Below, piece after piece: positions 33,086 through 42,417 of a DNA stretch of 42,988 nt; the stretch's first letter is position 1; the number at the start of each line of letters is the position of its first letter. Location: NCBI RefSeq assembly GCF_023806635.1, contig NZ_JAMTDQ010000002.1:1-42988 (forward strand). Direction: 5' to 3'. The stretch comes from Accumulibacter sp. Lineage in GTDB: Bacteria; Pseudomonadota; Gammaproteobacteria; Burkholderiales; Rhodocyclaceae. The position numbers and the translations under genes are program-made. The notes under the pieces are model-generated. The model did not search any database and was not told the origin of the DNA. It was given only the letters and a program-made list of their open reading frames with translations.

Positions 33086-34786
33086 TCACACCTCGGTCCT
33101 GTAGCCGATGCGGAAGCCTCCCCAGTGGCGGCCCTTGACGTAGATCGGAGCGGAAATGTCGTGCATCAACTCACCCGTGTCGCGGCGATAGGTCTGCAAC
33201 AGGAACGAATGCTCGTGACCACCGCAGCGCTTGCCGACCGGGTCGTCGAAGATGCGCTTGCTGCGGTTGCGCACGAAATCGACCTTCTCGTCACCCGTCA
33301 GGGGTTGCGCGAACACCCGGTTGTGGGTCGGCACATAGCCATTGCGGTCGATGCAGATGGCGTAGACCAGACATTCGTGCTGCGCCAGCACCTGCTCCTG
33401 AACGGGTGCCACGGCCTGATCGGTGAACTCGTCGAAGCGCGTCCGGTACTTTTGCGGCCGAGTATTCGGCAGCGGTTGGTAGCGCTCGTCGAACAGATCG
33501 TCCAGGCCGATCCTGCCGGCATCGACGGCGCCGTCGAAGAGCTTGCCGACTGTCCGGGCTGCCTCGATGACGATGTCGGGCATGCGGGTATGGACGCCCA
33601 CTGCCTGCTCACCGGCCGCCCCCAACCTGAAGACATTGCCGACCTCCTTGAGGTTTTCGGCGAGGCACTCGACGTGATCGACCGCCAGCAGCGTCTGCCC
33701 GCTGACCTCGCTGTTTGCCTCGGCCATCTGCCTGATGTTGCGCACATGCTCGGCGATGCTCGCGCCTGTACGCGTCTGCTGCGCGACCGCAGCGGCGATT
33801 GCCTCCACCTTCTCGAGTGTCTGCCGTGCCCCGCTGTTGATGCCGTCGAGCGCCTGCGCTGCCTGCCTTGCGAGTTCGGCACCCTTGCGCGCCTGACCGC
33901 TGCCCGCCTCGATGCTGGCAATCGCCGATTGCGTCTCGCCCTGGATGGCAGTGATCATCTGGCTGATCTCGCCGGTCGCCTGCGAGGTTCGTTCCGCAAG
34001 CTTGCGCACCTCGTCGGCGACGACCGCGAATCCACGCCCGTGCTCCCCCGCCCGCGCTGCCTCGATGGCTGCATTGAGGGCCAGCAGATTGGTCTGGTCG
34101 GCGATTTCGCGAATCGTCTGGACAATGCCGCTGATGGCTCGGGATCGTTCGCCGAGCGCACCGACCACGGTCGCCGACTGGCTCACCGAGGCAGCGATCT
34201 GCTCCATCTCTGCCGAGGCCATGCGGGCAATCGACATGCCGTCACTGGACAGACTGTTTGATCTCTCGGCGATACCCGCCGTTTCGCTGGCTTTCTCACT
34301 CACCTCGTTCAACTGGAGGGTCAGACTGGCCATCTCGTCAGCGGTCGCCAAGGCGGCGTCCCGCTGCTCGTTCGATCCGGCGGCCACCCGTCGGGCATCA
34401 CCGATCAACTGCTGCGAAGCGGTGCCGACTTCGATCGAGTTGAACAACAGCTTGCCCACGATGATGGCGAAGCTCTCCATCAGGCGGTTGTAGTCGGCTG
34501 CAACAAGCGCCAGCTCATCCCCGCCGACGGCGGCTGCGCGCCTGGTCAAGTCGCCATCGGCGTAGGTTCCCGTGATCACCGCCCGCAGGCCCTGCAGCCG
34601 CCCCAGCAGGTTCCGCTCGACCACCATGGCCATGGCGACGGCAGCGAGGAGCACGAGTCCCGTTGCCGGCAACCAGCCGGACATGCCGCCACCCAGGACG
34701 GAATGGCCGAGCCAGCCGGCTGCGACCGTCAGCAGCACCATCAACAGCAGCGCCGCACGGATTCTCCACGCCAGTCCCATCATCAT
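33086..34786 (-). CDS. Methyl-accepting chemotaxis protein with C-terminal sensor-like domain
   Basis: The 566-aa protein has two closely spaced N-terminal membrane helices ([13 protein letters not shown] and [18 protein letters not shown]) with almost no periplasmic domain, then a HAMP-like stretch and the MCP signalling hairpin. The highly conserved tip is [47 protein letters not shown]. After the signalling domain there is an additional cytoplasmic region of about 130 residues ([46 protein letters not shown] onward), a Cache/PAS-like sensor ending [21 protein letters not shown]. Sensing is therefore probably cytoplasmic. A sigma-28-like promoter lies upstream, so it is a late flagellar gene. 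The ligand is unknown. Confidence 0.92.
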   Translation of the reverse strand: MMMGLAWRIRAALLLMVLLTVAAGWLGHSVLGGGMSGWLPATGLVLLAAVAMAMVVERNLLGRLQGLRAVITGTYADGDLTRRAAAVGGDELALVAADYNRLMESFAIIVGKLLFNSIEVGTASQQLIGDARRVAAGSNEQRDAALATADEMASLTLQLNEVSEKASETAGIAERSNSLSSDGMSIARMASAEMEQIAASVSQSATVVGALGERSRAISGIVQTIREIADQTNLLALNAAIEAARAGEHGRGFAVVADEVRKLAERTSQATGEISQMITAIQGETQSAIASIEAGSGQARKGAELARQAAQALDGINSGARQTLEKVEAIAAAVAQQTRTGASIAEHVRNIRQMAEANSEVSGQTLLAVDHVECLAENLKEVGNVFRLGAAGEQAVGVHTRMPDIVIEAARTVGKLFDGAVDAGRIGLDDLFDERYQPLPNTRPQKYRTRFDEFTDQAVAPVQEQVLAQHECLVYAICIDRNGYVPTHNRVFAQPLTGDEKVDFVRNRSKRIFDDPVGKRCGGHEHSFLLQTYRRDTGELMHDISAPIYVKGRHWGGFRIGYRTEV

Positions 34787-34828
34787 CGTCGTCTCCTCAT
34801 CGTCGCTGCAGCGCTCTTCACCATCAGC

Positions 34829-34855
34829 AAAACGGCAGAAGAAGCCCGACCTTTA
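34829..34855 (-). promoter_or_regulatory. Sigma-28-like promoter of the mcp gene
   Basis: On the minus strand, TAAAGGTC (34855-34848), an 11-bp spacer and GCCGTTTT (34836-34829) match the FliA consensus at 11 of 16 positions, with exact spacing. Transcription would start near 34822, about 36 nt before the mcp ATG. Confidence 0.6.
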
Positions 34856-34950
34856 GAGACTTCGCCAAGTCGGCGAGGTCGCCGCCGGCGTTGCCGGGCA
34901 AGCGGTGCCTCTGCGTCACGACTCGCGCCACCTGCAGCCGGGCCCGGCGC

Positions 34951-37002
34951 TCAGTCGGCCAGCGGTTCGTGGATGGTCACCCGCGCCGCACGGCCACGAA
35001 CAGCCACGCGGTCAAGCTCGCGGCACGGCCAGTCGCCAAGTTGCTGCCGCGTCGCCTCACCGACGATCACCCCGGCCTCATAATGCGCCGACAGACCCTG
35101 CAAGCGTGCGGCCAGATTCACGGCATCGCCAAGCACGGTGTAGGCCCGTCGATGCCGCGAACCCATGTCGCCGACGACCATGACGCCGCTGTTGATGCCG
35201 ATACCGATGTGCAGCTGTGGCCAGCCACGCACTGCCAGCAGCCGATTGAGCGCCGGCAACGCTGCCTGCATCGCCAGGGCAGCGGCAACCGCGTGCCGCG
35301 CGTGCAGCGGGTCGGCAACCGGCGCTCCCCAGAAGGCGACGATGGCGTCACCGACGTACTTGTCGAGCGTTCCCCTGTGCGCCCGGATGACATCGGTCAT
35401 CGCCGACAGGTAGTCGTTCATCATCGTCGCCAGCTCATTGGCCGGCATCTGTTCGGCAATCGTCGTGAAGCCGCGGATATCGGCGAAGAGCACCGTCAAT
35501 TCGGCACTGCGACCGCGCATGTCGTAGCGCTCCGGATCACGGCTCATTTCATCCACGAGCTCCGGCGGCACGTACTGACCGAAGAGCGCCGCCAGCCGGC
35601 GGCGGGCGCGCGACTCGACGAACGAGCCGAAGAACAGTTGCAGCACCAGTAGCAGCAGCAGCAAGCAGAGGCTGGTGGCAGCCGGCAGGACCAGGCCTGC
35701 CGTCCCCCAGGCAAGCAGGATGAGGACGGCCAGCACGAGGACGAGCATCATGGTCAGACCGACCGCAGCCTGGGGTGACAATCGCGGCAGCAGTCGCAGC
35801 AGCAGCAGGGCGAGAAAGGATAGCACGGCCACTTCGAGCGGCATCGTCCAGGCTGGCACGTGCGGCAGCGATCCGGCCAGCAACCCGGCGAGCAGATTGG
35901 CATGCACCTCGACTCCCGGAAGCAGCTCATTGACCGGAGTGACCCGCTGATCGAGCAACCCCGGAGCGCTGCTGCCGAGGAGAACGATCCGCCCGCGCAG
36001 GGCGTCGCCAGGCAGCCTGCCGGCGGCAACGTCGGCCGCCGAGTGGTAGTGGAATCCTCCCGCCGCCCGGCGAAACGGCAGCAATACAGCCCCTTGAGGG
36101 TCCACCGCGATGAGGCGCAAGCCACGCGTGCCGTGCAATTCGATGGCGGTCAGCGGCGGCCCGGTGGCCTGCCCTGGCAGCGGGTCGGCGAAGCGCAGCC
36201 GCAGCGCCGGATCGCCGAGAAGCAATCGCGCCATGATCAGCGGCAGTGCACCGTGGATCTGATCGGCATGCCTCGCCAGCAACCAGCCGCGCCGCACCAC
36301 GCCATCAGGATCGACCGGTGCGCCAAGGAAGCCGCCGCCCGCTGCCACCTGCTGCAGCAACGGCAGGTTGGCACCATAACCCGGCCAGTCTGTCAGACCG
36401 GTCGCCTGGACACGTTCGCCAGCGTCGATCGGCAAAGCTGGCGGCAGCGCACCGCTCCTCGCCGCAGCCGCGCCGGTGGACAGGTGGAAACCAAGCACCA
36501 CCGGATGTCGCCGCAGGACGTCGGCGAGTCGGCCATCGTAGTCGAGTGTCGGCCGCAGGCCTTCGACGGTGGCGCGAAAGGCAGCGTTCTGCCGCAGGGG
36601 CCCGCGTGCCAGAGACTCCAGCACGGGCAACCCGGAGCTTTCGTCGGCCTCCGCCAGGATGAGGTCGAGGCCGAGCAACAGCGCGCCATGATCGGTGAAG
36701 ATCCGTTCGACCAGCTCGGCCAGCCGGGCACGGTTCCACGGCCAGCGCCCGAGTTCGGCCAGCGAGCGCTCATCGATATCGACGATGACGATGCGCTCAT
36801 CGATCGGCGCCTGCGCAAACCAGCGCACACGGGCATCGTACAAGGCTGCGTCGAGACGGTTCAGGACAGCGAGCTCGATGAAACGCAAGCTGTGCGCCAG
36901 GAGCACGCCAAGCAGCAGCAGCCCAAGCAGAGCGCGCCAACTGGCAGCTGAAAGGCCCCATCGGTTCTTCGCCGCCCAGTCAGCGAAGCTTGATCTCGAC
37001 AC
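34951..37002 (-). CDS. CHASE2-domain adenylate cyclase
   Basis: Membrane-bound class III nucleotide cyclase. A GTG at 37002 is the likely start (MSRSSFADWAAKNRWG), giving 683 aa and a 23-nt overlap with the OmpA gene; the longer frame is not supported and the ribosome-binding site is weak. One N-terminal helix (about 24-38) leads into a periplasmic CHASE2 domain (about 40-385, with IVIVDIDERSLAELGRWPWNR and LLGSSAPGLLDQRVTPVN). Three membrane helices follow (390-460), then the catalytic domain (about 500-683). Metal aspartates are Asp508 (LFADIRG) and Asp552 (KYVGDAIVAFWG). Lys548 and Thr622 (AYTVLGD) are adenine-selecting residues of class IIIb, and Asn629 and Arg633 (NLAARLQ) complete the site, so ATP rather than GTP is the expected substrate. 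It is the third gene of a FecR-OmpA-cyclase operon. Confidence 0.93.
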   Translation of the reverse strand: MSRSSFADWAAKNRWGLSAASWRALLGLLLLGVLLAHSLRFIELAVLNRLDAALYDARVRWFAQAPIDERIVIVDIDERSLAELGRWPWNRARLAELVERIFTDHGALLLGLDLILAEADESSGLPVLESLARGPLRQNAAFRATVEGLRPTLDYDGRLADVLRRHPVVLGFHLSTGAAAARSGALPPALPIDAGERVQATGLTDWPGYGANLPLLQQVAAGGGFLGAPVDPDGVVRRGWLLARHADQIHGALPLIMARLLLGDPALRLRFADPLPGQATGPPLTAIELHGTRGLRLIAVDPQGAVLLPFRRAAGGFHYHSAADVAAGRLPGDALRGRIVLLGSSAPGLLDQRVTPVNELLPGVEVHANLLAGLLAGSLPHVPAWTMPLEVAVLSFLALLLLRLLPRLSPQAAVGLTMMLVLVLAVLILLAWGTAGLVLPAATSLCLLLLLLVLQLFFGSFVESRARRRLAALFGQYVPPELVDEMSRDPERYDMRGRSAELTVLFADIRGFTTIAEQMPANELATMMNDYLSAMTDVIRAHRGTLDKYVGDAIVAFWGAPVADPLHARHAVAAALAMQAALPALNRLLAVRGWPQLHIGIGINSGVMVVGDMGSRHRRAYTVLGDAVNLAARLQGLSAHYEAGVIVGEATRQQLGDWPCRELDRVAVRGRAARVTIHEPLAD

Positions 37003-37570
37003 GGCGATTGCGGGGCTCGGCCACGCCGTCCTCGGTAAAGACCACCGGCTCGCGTTCGCCCCGACCGACGACGCTGATCGCAGCGGGCGCAACGCCGGCC
37101 TGGATCAGTTGCTCTCGCCCCGCCTCGGCGCGGCGCAGCGAGAGCCGGTCGTTGGCCTCGGAGCTGCCGACGCGGTCGGTATGTCCGATGACGATCGCCT
37201 CTGGCGCTGGCAGGCTGGCGAGCTGGTCACGAATCATCGGCAACTTGCTGCGCGACTCGGGAGTCAGGATAGTGGTGCCGGTTTCAAAATGGACGACGTA
37301 GACGCGCGGGCGCGCCGGTTGCAGGTCGAGCAGCCGGCCATACGCATCGCGCACCATGCGGGGACTGCTGGTCAGCCTGCGCGGCATGCCGCCGCGGACA
37401 TCGACCCCGCTGTATGGCTCGGAGAGCAGGATCTCGCCACCGGCGGCCGCCACCGAAAGCGCGCCGACGCGACCGTCCGGGCCAGGCAAGAGCAGAACGT
37501 GGTCCGACACTCGCGAACAGGCGGCGAGTGCCAGCCAGACGACGCAGGGGACGATCCGCAAAGAACTCAT
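36980..37570 (-). CDS. OmpA-family peptidoglycan-associated lipoprotein
   Basis: The 196-aa protein has a signal peptide with lipobox LALAAC (Cys18), so it is probably a lipoprotein of the outer membrane. Residues 19-80 are a small beta-rich region (DHVLLLPGPDGRVGALSVAAAGGEILL). The C-terminal OmpA-like domain (about 90-196) contains VVHFETGTTILTPESRSKL, IVIGHTDRVGSSEANDRLSLRRAEA and EPRNRRVEIKL, the residues that bind peptidoglycan. Its ATG overlaps the fecR-like stop by four bases, and it overlaps the cyclase start by 23 nt. This packing suggests that the three products work together, with this one tying the sensor to the cell wall. Confidence 0.9.
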   Translation of the reverse strand: MSSLRIVPCVVWLALAACSRVSDHVLLLPGPDGRVGALSVAAAGGEILLSEPYSGVDVRGGMPRRLTSSPRMVRDAYGRLLDLQPARPRVYVVHFETGTTILTPESRSKLPMIRDQLASLPAPEAIVIGHTDRVGSSEANDRLSLRRAEAGREQLIQAGVAPAAISVVGRGEREPVVFTEDGVAEPRNRRVEIKLR

Positions 37571-38019
37571 TCGCCTGCCTCGTGCGCTTCGATGATGAAC
37601 TCGGTACCCCGGATGCCGAGAACGACATTCGGCGTCCTGAACCTGACGTTCTCGGGACTCTGCCTGGCCAGCAGACCAGTCACGACGCTCAGCGTACCCT
37701 TCAGCAGGGTGGTCAGCATGTTGCCTTCGCGCGTCGTCGGGTCAAAGCGGAACTCGTTGATCAACAGGGTGCTGTTTGGTCCCGCGGTGAGGAGGGTGTC
37801 ATCCGCCAGCGTGATGCCCACCGCGCCATCGACACCCGTACGAACGCGGTCCCCGACATGCACCGGGCTGCCCACCTGCACCGGCTGCGTCAAACCGGCA
37901 CGTTCCAGATTGACGCTGCCTTCGCAGCGCTTCACCTTGCCGATCCCCAGGCCCTGGTCGGCACTGGCAGTCATGGCGAAGACGAGCAGCAGGGATGACA
38001 ACAGGTGACGGAACCTCAA
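37567..38019 (-). CDS. Periplasmic FecR-domain protein
   Basis: The start is a TTG at 38019 (MRFRHLLSSLLLVFAM), chosen because AGGAGGG lies 7 nt upstream and the peptide is then a clean signal sequence ending near TASA. The 150-aa protein is therefore exported and has no further membrane segment. The FecR domain covers about residues 30-145 (GKVKRCEGSVNLERAGLTQPVQVGSPVHVGDRVRTGVDGAVGITLADDTLLTAGPNS, FRTPNVVLGIRGTEFII). In iron signalling, FecR proteins are membrane anti-sigma regulators, but short periplasmic FecR proteins without a membrane helix occur next to CHASE2 cyclases. Here it heads the operon with the OmpA lipoprotein and the cyclase. Confidence 0.88.
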   Translation of the reverse strand: MRFRHLLSSLLLVFAMTASADQGLGIGKVKRCEGSVNLERAGLTQPVQVGSPVHVGDRVRTGVDGAVGITLADDTLLTAGPNSTLLINEFRFDPTTREGNMLTTLLKGTLSVVTGLLARQSPENVRFRTPNVVLGIRGTEFIIEAHEAGE

Positions 38020-38185
38020 TACCGGACCCTCCTTCCGGTCAGCCGAATCAGTGTCGAGAAAAGCTTGCCAGCTCTGTGCAGACCGTGCCCTGCCAACATG
38101 TGCAGACACGTCCGGCAGCACCCGGCAGTGCGGCCTTGGCATGCCGCCACCGCTGCGTCGCGAGCGCCCGGTAGCCGGCTCGCGA

Positions 38186-38617
38186 TCAGCGCGCCCGATA
38201 GAGCAGGGTCGGGTGGACGTCCTGCAGAATCTTCTGCATCGCGCGGCGCCGCTGCAGGTTGAGAATGATCGGCGAGCGGGTGTTGGCGGCAATCGTGCCA
38301 CCCGCCGCGGCATCGCGATAGACGATGATCACCACCGTCGCATCCTCGGCACGCTCCAGTTCGAGCTGGGCGCAATCGGCATCGGAAAACTCGATCTCGT
38401 ACTCGAGGTCGAGCGTCCCCGGGTCAACGATGGGGAAGGCAACGGCCACATCGTCGAGCGACTGCAGCCAGAAGACGGCCGGCTGCGGCCCTTCCTGGTG
38501 GAAGACCTTGAACCGCAGACAGTCGGGAAAGCCGGCAGGGCCAACCGCGAAGGTGAACACGGTGTCCGGATCGACCGGCACATCCTTGAGCCCAAAGCGC
38601 TCGAGATCAATCTTCAT
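38186..38617 (-). CDS. fliW: Flagellar assembly factor FliW
   Basis: FliW is a small cytoplasmic protein that, in other bacteria, binds flagellin and antagonises the RNA-binding regulator CsrA. The 143-aa sequence has the family pattern: TVFTFAVGPAGFPDCLRFKVF, PAVFWLQSLDDVAVAFPIVDP and a C-terminal part with VVIIVYRDAAAGGTIAANTRSPIILNLQRRRAMQKIL. Its length is normal for FliW. Neither csrA nor flagellin is in the window. It is transcribed in the same direction as the FecR-OmpA-cyclase genes but 166 nt upstream of them, and it has its own candidate promoter. Confidence 0.9.
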   Translation of the reverse strand: MKIDLERFGLKDVPVDPDTVFTFAVGPAGFPDCLRFKVFHQEGPQPAVFWLQSLDDVAVAFPIVDPGTLDLEYEIEFSDADCAQLELERAEDATVVIIVYRDAAAGGTIAANTRSPIILNLQRRRAMQKILQDVHPTLLYRAR

Positions 38618-38930
38618 CGCTTACCCCCAATCGACGTAGTTCGAAGCAGCCACCCGAAAGCGCCAATTTAACCTCTTTCATCGCCCGACGGCAATTCTCC
38701 TGGCTGCCAACCACCGCCAGCGCAAGCCGGCCGGCTTGAGTTTTGCCGCCCGATTCTGCATAGTTCGTGCCGTTTCGGGCGCTGTGCAGTCCCGATGTGG
38801 ATCCGGCGGCGCGGGATCTCTTCGACGACCACTGCCTGCCGCCATTCCCTAGTTGCTGGCTGCCGTCACCGGGCGTATCGTGCGCCGCCAGCGCGAATCC
38901 ACCGCCAGCCAGCCAGGTCCCGTAGAGTCC
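38618..38930. other. Divergent region between fliW and tex
   Basis: No gene is supported here. It contains a candidate sigma-70 promoter for fliW at 38667-38695 on the minus strand. I see no strong promoter for tex. Confidence 0.5.
38667..38695 (-). promoter_or_regulatory. Candidate sigma-70 promoter of fliW
   Basis: On the minus strand, TTGCCG (38695-38690) is followed after 17 bp by TTAAAT (38672-38667). Transcription would start near 38660, about 43 nt before the fliW ATG. The match is moderate. Confidence 0.5.
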
Positions 38931-41255
38931 ATGCCCCGCTTTGAAGATCGAGATGTCTCCCACCTGATCGCGGCAAGAATCGCCGACGAGATCGGCTGCC
39001 ACCCACAGCAGGTTCTGGCAACTGCCGCCCTTCTCGACGAGGGCGCGACAGTCCCCTTCATCGCCCGCTACCGCAAGGAAGCGAGTGGCGGCCTCGACGA
39101 CACCCAGTTGCGGCTTCTCGACGAGCGGCTCAACTACCTGCGCGAGCTCGAAGAGCGGCGCAGCAGCATTCTCGCCTCGATCGACCAACAAGGCCGCCTG
39201 ACAGCCGAACTGGCGGACGCGATCATCGCCGCCGAGAGCAAGCAGCGGCTCGAGGATCTCTACCTGCCGTACAGGCAGAAGCGGCGCAGCAAGGCGCAGA
39301 TGGCCCGCGAAGCCGGTCTCGGCCCGCTCGCGGAACTCCTGCTGACGGCGCCGACACACTCGCCCGAGACCGCGGCGGCGCGCCATCTGAACGCTGAGGC
39401 GGGTTTCGCCGACACGCGCAGCGTCCTCGATGGCGCACGCCAGATCCTGATGGAGCGCTTCGCCGAGGATCCCGAGCTGCTGGCAGAGCTGCGAGCCTAC
39501 CTCGAAGCGCACGCGCAGCTCAAGGCGACGGTCATCGGCGGCAAGGAAAGCGAAGCGGCCAAGTTCCAGGACTACTTCGACTACTCCGAGGCACTGCTCG
39601 CCATCCCCTCACACCGCGCTCTGGCGCTGTTTCGTGGCCGCAATCAAGGGCTGCTGCAACTCACGCTGCTGCTCGACAGCGAACTCGACCCTGCCCCGGC
39701 AGCGACGCACAATCCCTGTGAAGCGCGCATCGCAGTGCGTTTCGGTGTTCGCGATGCGGGACGCGCGGCCGACAGGTGGCTTGCCGACACGGTTCGCTGG
39801 GCCTGGCGAATCAGGATCGCGCCGCACCTGGAGACGGAGTTGCTGGCTGCGCTGCGCGAACGCTCCGAAAGCGAAGCGATTCGCGTCTTTGGCAGCAACC
39901 TGCACGACCTTCTGCTCGCCGCTCCCGCTGGCCGGCGGCCGACGATGGGCCTCGACCCGGGCCTGCGAACGGGTGTCAAGGTGGCGGTCGTCGACGCCAC
40001 CGGCAAGTTGCTCGCGACCACCACGGTCTACCCGCACGAGCCACGCCGGGACTGGGAGGGCGCGTTGCACAGTCTGGCCCTCCTCGCGCAACGGCATCGG
40101 GTCGATCTGGTCAGCATCGGCAATGGCACGGCGTCACGCGAAACCGACCGCCTGGTCGGCGAACTCATCCGGCGGCATCCGGAGATGCACCTCTGCAAGG
40201 TCGTCGTGTCGGAAGCCGGTGCTTCGGTCTATTCCGCCTCGGAGTACGCCTCGCGCGAGTTCCCGGAGCTCGATGTCAGCCTGCGAGGCGCAGTGTCGAT
40301 CGCCCGCCGCCTGCAGGATCCGCTCGCCGAACTGGTGAAGATCGATCCCAAGGCCATTGGTGTCGGCCAGTACCAGCACGACGTCAGTCAGAACCGCCTT
40401 GCGAAGGCGCTCGATGCCGTCGTCGAGGACTGCGTCAATGCGGTCGGAGTCGAGGTCAACACCGCTTCGGTGCCGCTGCTCGCCAGTGTCTCCGGGCTCA
40501 GCGCGACACTGGCGGCGAACATCGTTGCCCACCGTGACCAACATGGGCCGTTCCGCAACCGCCAGCAGCTGCGCGCAGTGCCGCGCCTCGGCGAGCGAGC
40601 CTTCGAACTGGCGGCCGGCTTCCTGCGCGTCGGCGAAGGCGACAATCCGCTCGACCGCTCGGCCGTCCATCCGGAAGCCTATCCGGTGGTCGAGCGAATC
40701 CTCGCCGACACGGGCAGAAGCATTGGCGACCTGATCGGCGACTCACGGACGCTGCGGGCGCTGCGGGCCGAGAAGTACGTCGACGGGCGCTTCGGCCTGC
40801 CTACCGTCAACGACATCATCAGGGAACTCGAGAAGCCGGGTCGCGACCCTCGTCCGGAGTTCCGCACCGCAGCCTTCCGCGAGGGCGTCGAGACGATCAG
40901 GGATCTACGACCGGGAATGATCCTCGAAGGCGTGGTCAGCAACGTCGCCAACTTCGGCGCTTTCGTCGACCTCGGTGTTCACCAGGACGGCCTGGTTCAC
41001 GTCTCGGCAATCGCCGCGCGTTTCGTCAGGGATCCGCGCTCGGTGGTCAAGGCCGGCGACGTGGTGACAGTCAAGGTGCTCGAGGTCGACCTGGACAGGA
41101 AGAGAATCGCGCTCAGCATGCGCCTGTCTGACGAGCCGCCGGCAGTGGCCAGGGTGGGGACAGCAACGCCCCCCGGCCGGGGACGGCAGCGGCAAGAGAA
41201 GCAACCCGAAGCAGCCAGCGCAATGGCCAGTGCCTTTGCCCGGCTGCGACAGTGA
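38931..41255 (+). CDS. tex: RNA-binding transcription accessory protein Tex
   Basis: Tex is a conserved nucleic-acid-binding protein linked to transcription in many bacteria. The start [23 protein letters not shown] is chosen from the family pattern and gives 774 aa. Recognisable parts are the N-terminal helical region ([34 protein letters not shown]), the YqgF-like domain ([18 protein letters not shown]), the helix-hairpin-helix region ([41 protein letters not shown]) and the C-terminal S1 RNA-binding domain ([34 protein letters not shown]). Family length is about 770 aa, so the gene is complete. IS66 remnants begin directly behind its stop codon. Confidence 0.96.
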   Translation: MPRFEDRDVSHLIAARIADEIGCHPQQVLATAALLDEGATVPFIARYRKEASGGLDDTQLRLLDERLNYLRELEERRSSILASIDQQGRLTAELADAIIAAESKQRLEDLYLPYRQKRRSKAQMAREAGLGPLAELLLTAPTHSPETAAARHLNAEAGFADTRSVLDGARQILMERFAEDPELLAELRAYLEAHAQLKATVIGGKESEAAKFQDYFDYSEALLAIPSHRALALFRGRNQGLLQLTLLLDSELDPAPAATHNPCEARIAVRFGVRDAGRAADRWLADTVRWAWRIRIAPHLETELLAALRERSESEAIRVFGSNLHDLLLAAPAGRRPTMGLDPGLRTGVKVAVVDATGKLLATTTVYPHEPRRDWEGALHSLALLAQRHRVDLVSIGNGTASRETDRLVGELIRRHPEMHLCKVVVSEAGASVYSASEYASREFPELDVSLRGAVSIARRLQDPLAELVKIDPKAIGVGQYQHDVSQNRLAKALDAVVEDCVNAVGVEVNTASVPLLASVSGLSATLAANIVAHRDQHGPFRNRQQLRAVPRLGERAFELAAGFLRVGEGDNPLDRSAVHPEAYPVVERILADTGRSIGDLIGDSRTLRALRAEKYVDGRFGLPTVNDIIRELEKPGRDPRPEFRTAAFREGVETIRDLRPGMILEGVVSNVANFGAFVDLGVHQDGLVHVSAIAARFVRDPRSVVKAGDVVTVKVLEVDLDRKRIALSMRLSDEPPAVARVGTATPPGRGRQRQEKQPEAASAMASAFARLRQ

Positions 41256-41257
41256 CG

Positions 41258-41747
41258 GGATGGCCGCTGCCTTTCGTGCAGATCGCGAGAGACGAGGCAC
41301 GACGCGCAGGAGCGTCCGCTCTTGGCCACCCGCCGCGGACATGCTGCCGGGCAGGCCGGATGCCTCGGTACGACGGGGGGGGGTGGCGTCCGAAGTCGCG
41401 TCGGCGGCGGCTTTCTCGTCGCCGCCTTCCGCCGATGGACTGGCCGGCAGGTCCGCTGGCGGCGTTTCGCCCTTCTCCCCTTCCCCGAGCACATGGGCCG
41501 TGCTCTCGGTCGGCGCGCCGAAGAGAATCCGCCGTAGCCGTGCCAGCGTGGTTTCCTTCGTATCGAGTTCGGCGGTGATCCGCGCGAGGGTGTCCACCGC
41601 TGCCTTCAGCGTCGCCCGCTCGGTCTCGGTCAGCGGTCTGGCTCTGCTATGCTCGACGATGGCCTCGATCTCCTGCACCGGGATGGCCATCCGCTGCGGC
41701 GGGTTGTATGCAGGCCGCTTCCGGTGGGATGCCCGCTGCCGGCTCAT
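41258..41747 (-). pseudogene. tnpC: Truncated IS66 transposase TnpC (N-terminal fragment)
   Basis: The N-terminus is recognisable as TnpC: IEAIVEHSRARPLTETERATLKAAVDTL, then LRRILFGAPTEST and a Gly/Ala/Pro-rich linker. The start at 41690 (MAIPVQEIEAI) or the upstream ATG at 41747 could be original. Full TnpC has about 500 residues; this fragment has about 120 in frame before a run of nine G (41375-41383, plus strand), after which no frame follows the family cleanly. One shifted frame then gives CASCLVSRDL, which resembles the zinc-finger part. The catalytic DDE domain is missing. The fragment ends against tex. Confidence 0.65.
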
Positions 41748-42054
41748 GGCCGTACGCCAACGAGCTGGCCGAAGGCCTCCCGCAGCCGCTTCCGGGAGCG
41801 CTTCGAGCGATGACGGTGGCCCATGCGGCCACTGACTGCGGCGGCGCGGAGCTCCCGTCTGCCGTAAACCCAGCTTGGCGAACTCGCAAGCGGCATTCTC
41901 AGTCCTCCAGCAGTGACCCTTTCTACCCAAGGTATTCTGCCAAAGACCGCCGACGATGTCTAGTCCCTTCGCCAAAGCTCGTCTTCGGTATCCCCGTTGC
42001 GGTGGGTGACGACCCGCTTTCGGAAGTTCTGCTTGCGGGCTGCGCTCGCGAAGG
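41748..42054. other. Non-coding stretch between tnpB and tnpC remnants
   Basis: In an intact IS66 element tnpB and tnpC are usually close together. Here 307 bp (364 bp if tnpC starts at 41690) separate them, and no frame resembles a transposase or other known protein. It may be an insertion, or rearranged element sequence. Confidence 0.45.
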
Positions 42055-42417
42055 TCAGGCGACCGCGCGCCACTCCGGGATTCCGCCGGCCGCGGCGTAG
42101 TCGCCTCCCGAGAGCAGGACCGCCAAGGCGTGCGGCGCGAGGAGCTTCCCCGGTGACGCCTGCGGCCAGAAGCGGTAGTGCCCCTGCGACAGCCGCTTTT
42201 GACAGAGCCAGAAGCCTTGCCCGTCATAGACCAGAAGTTTGACCGCCGTGCGCCGACGATTGCAGAAAACGAACACGCCGCCGCTGAACGGGTCTTGGGC
42301 CAGTTTGTGCCGCACACGTCGGGCGAGACCGTCGATGCCGCACCGAAAATCCGCTGGCTCGGCAGCTACCCAGACACGCAGGCGCGCGTTCAGCGCGAGC
42401 ATGGTTGGACCTGCCAA
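42055..42417 (-). CDS. tnpB: IS66-family accessory protein TnpB
   Basis: The 120-aa protein has the standard TnpB pattern: VWVAAEPADFRCGIDGLARRV, then DPFSGGVFVFCNRRRTAVKLLVYDGQGFWLCQKRLSQGHYRFWP. TnpB is needed for IS66 transposition, but its biochemical role is not well established. It overlaps the end of tnpA by 28 nt. A second ATG five codons in (42402, MLALNARLRVW) is an alternative start. The gene looks intact. Confidence 0.9.
   Translation of the reverse strand: MAGPTMLALNARLRVWVAAEPADFRCGIDGLARRVRHKLAQDPFSGGVFVFCNRRRTAVKLLVYDGQGFWLCQKRLSQGHYRFWPQASPGKLLAPHALAVLLSGGDYAAAGGIPEWRAVA

Noticed and set aside
40905-42317. Long minus-strand open frame spanning the end of tex, the tnpC fragment and part of tnpB
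   Set aside because: Only the tnpC segment resembles a protein; the rest is antisense to tex or out of frame with tnpB.
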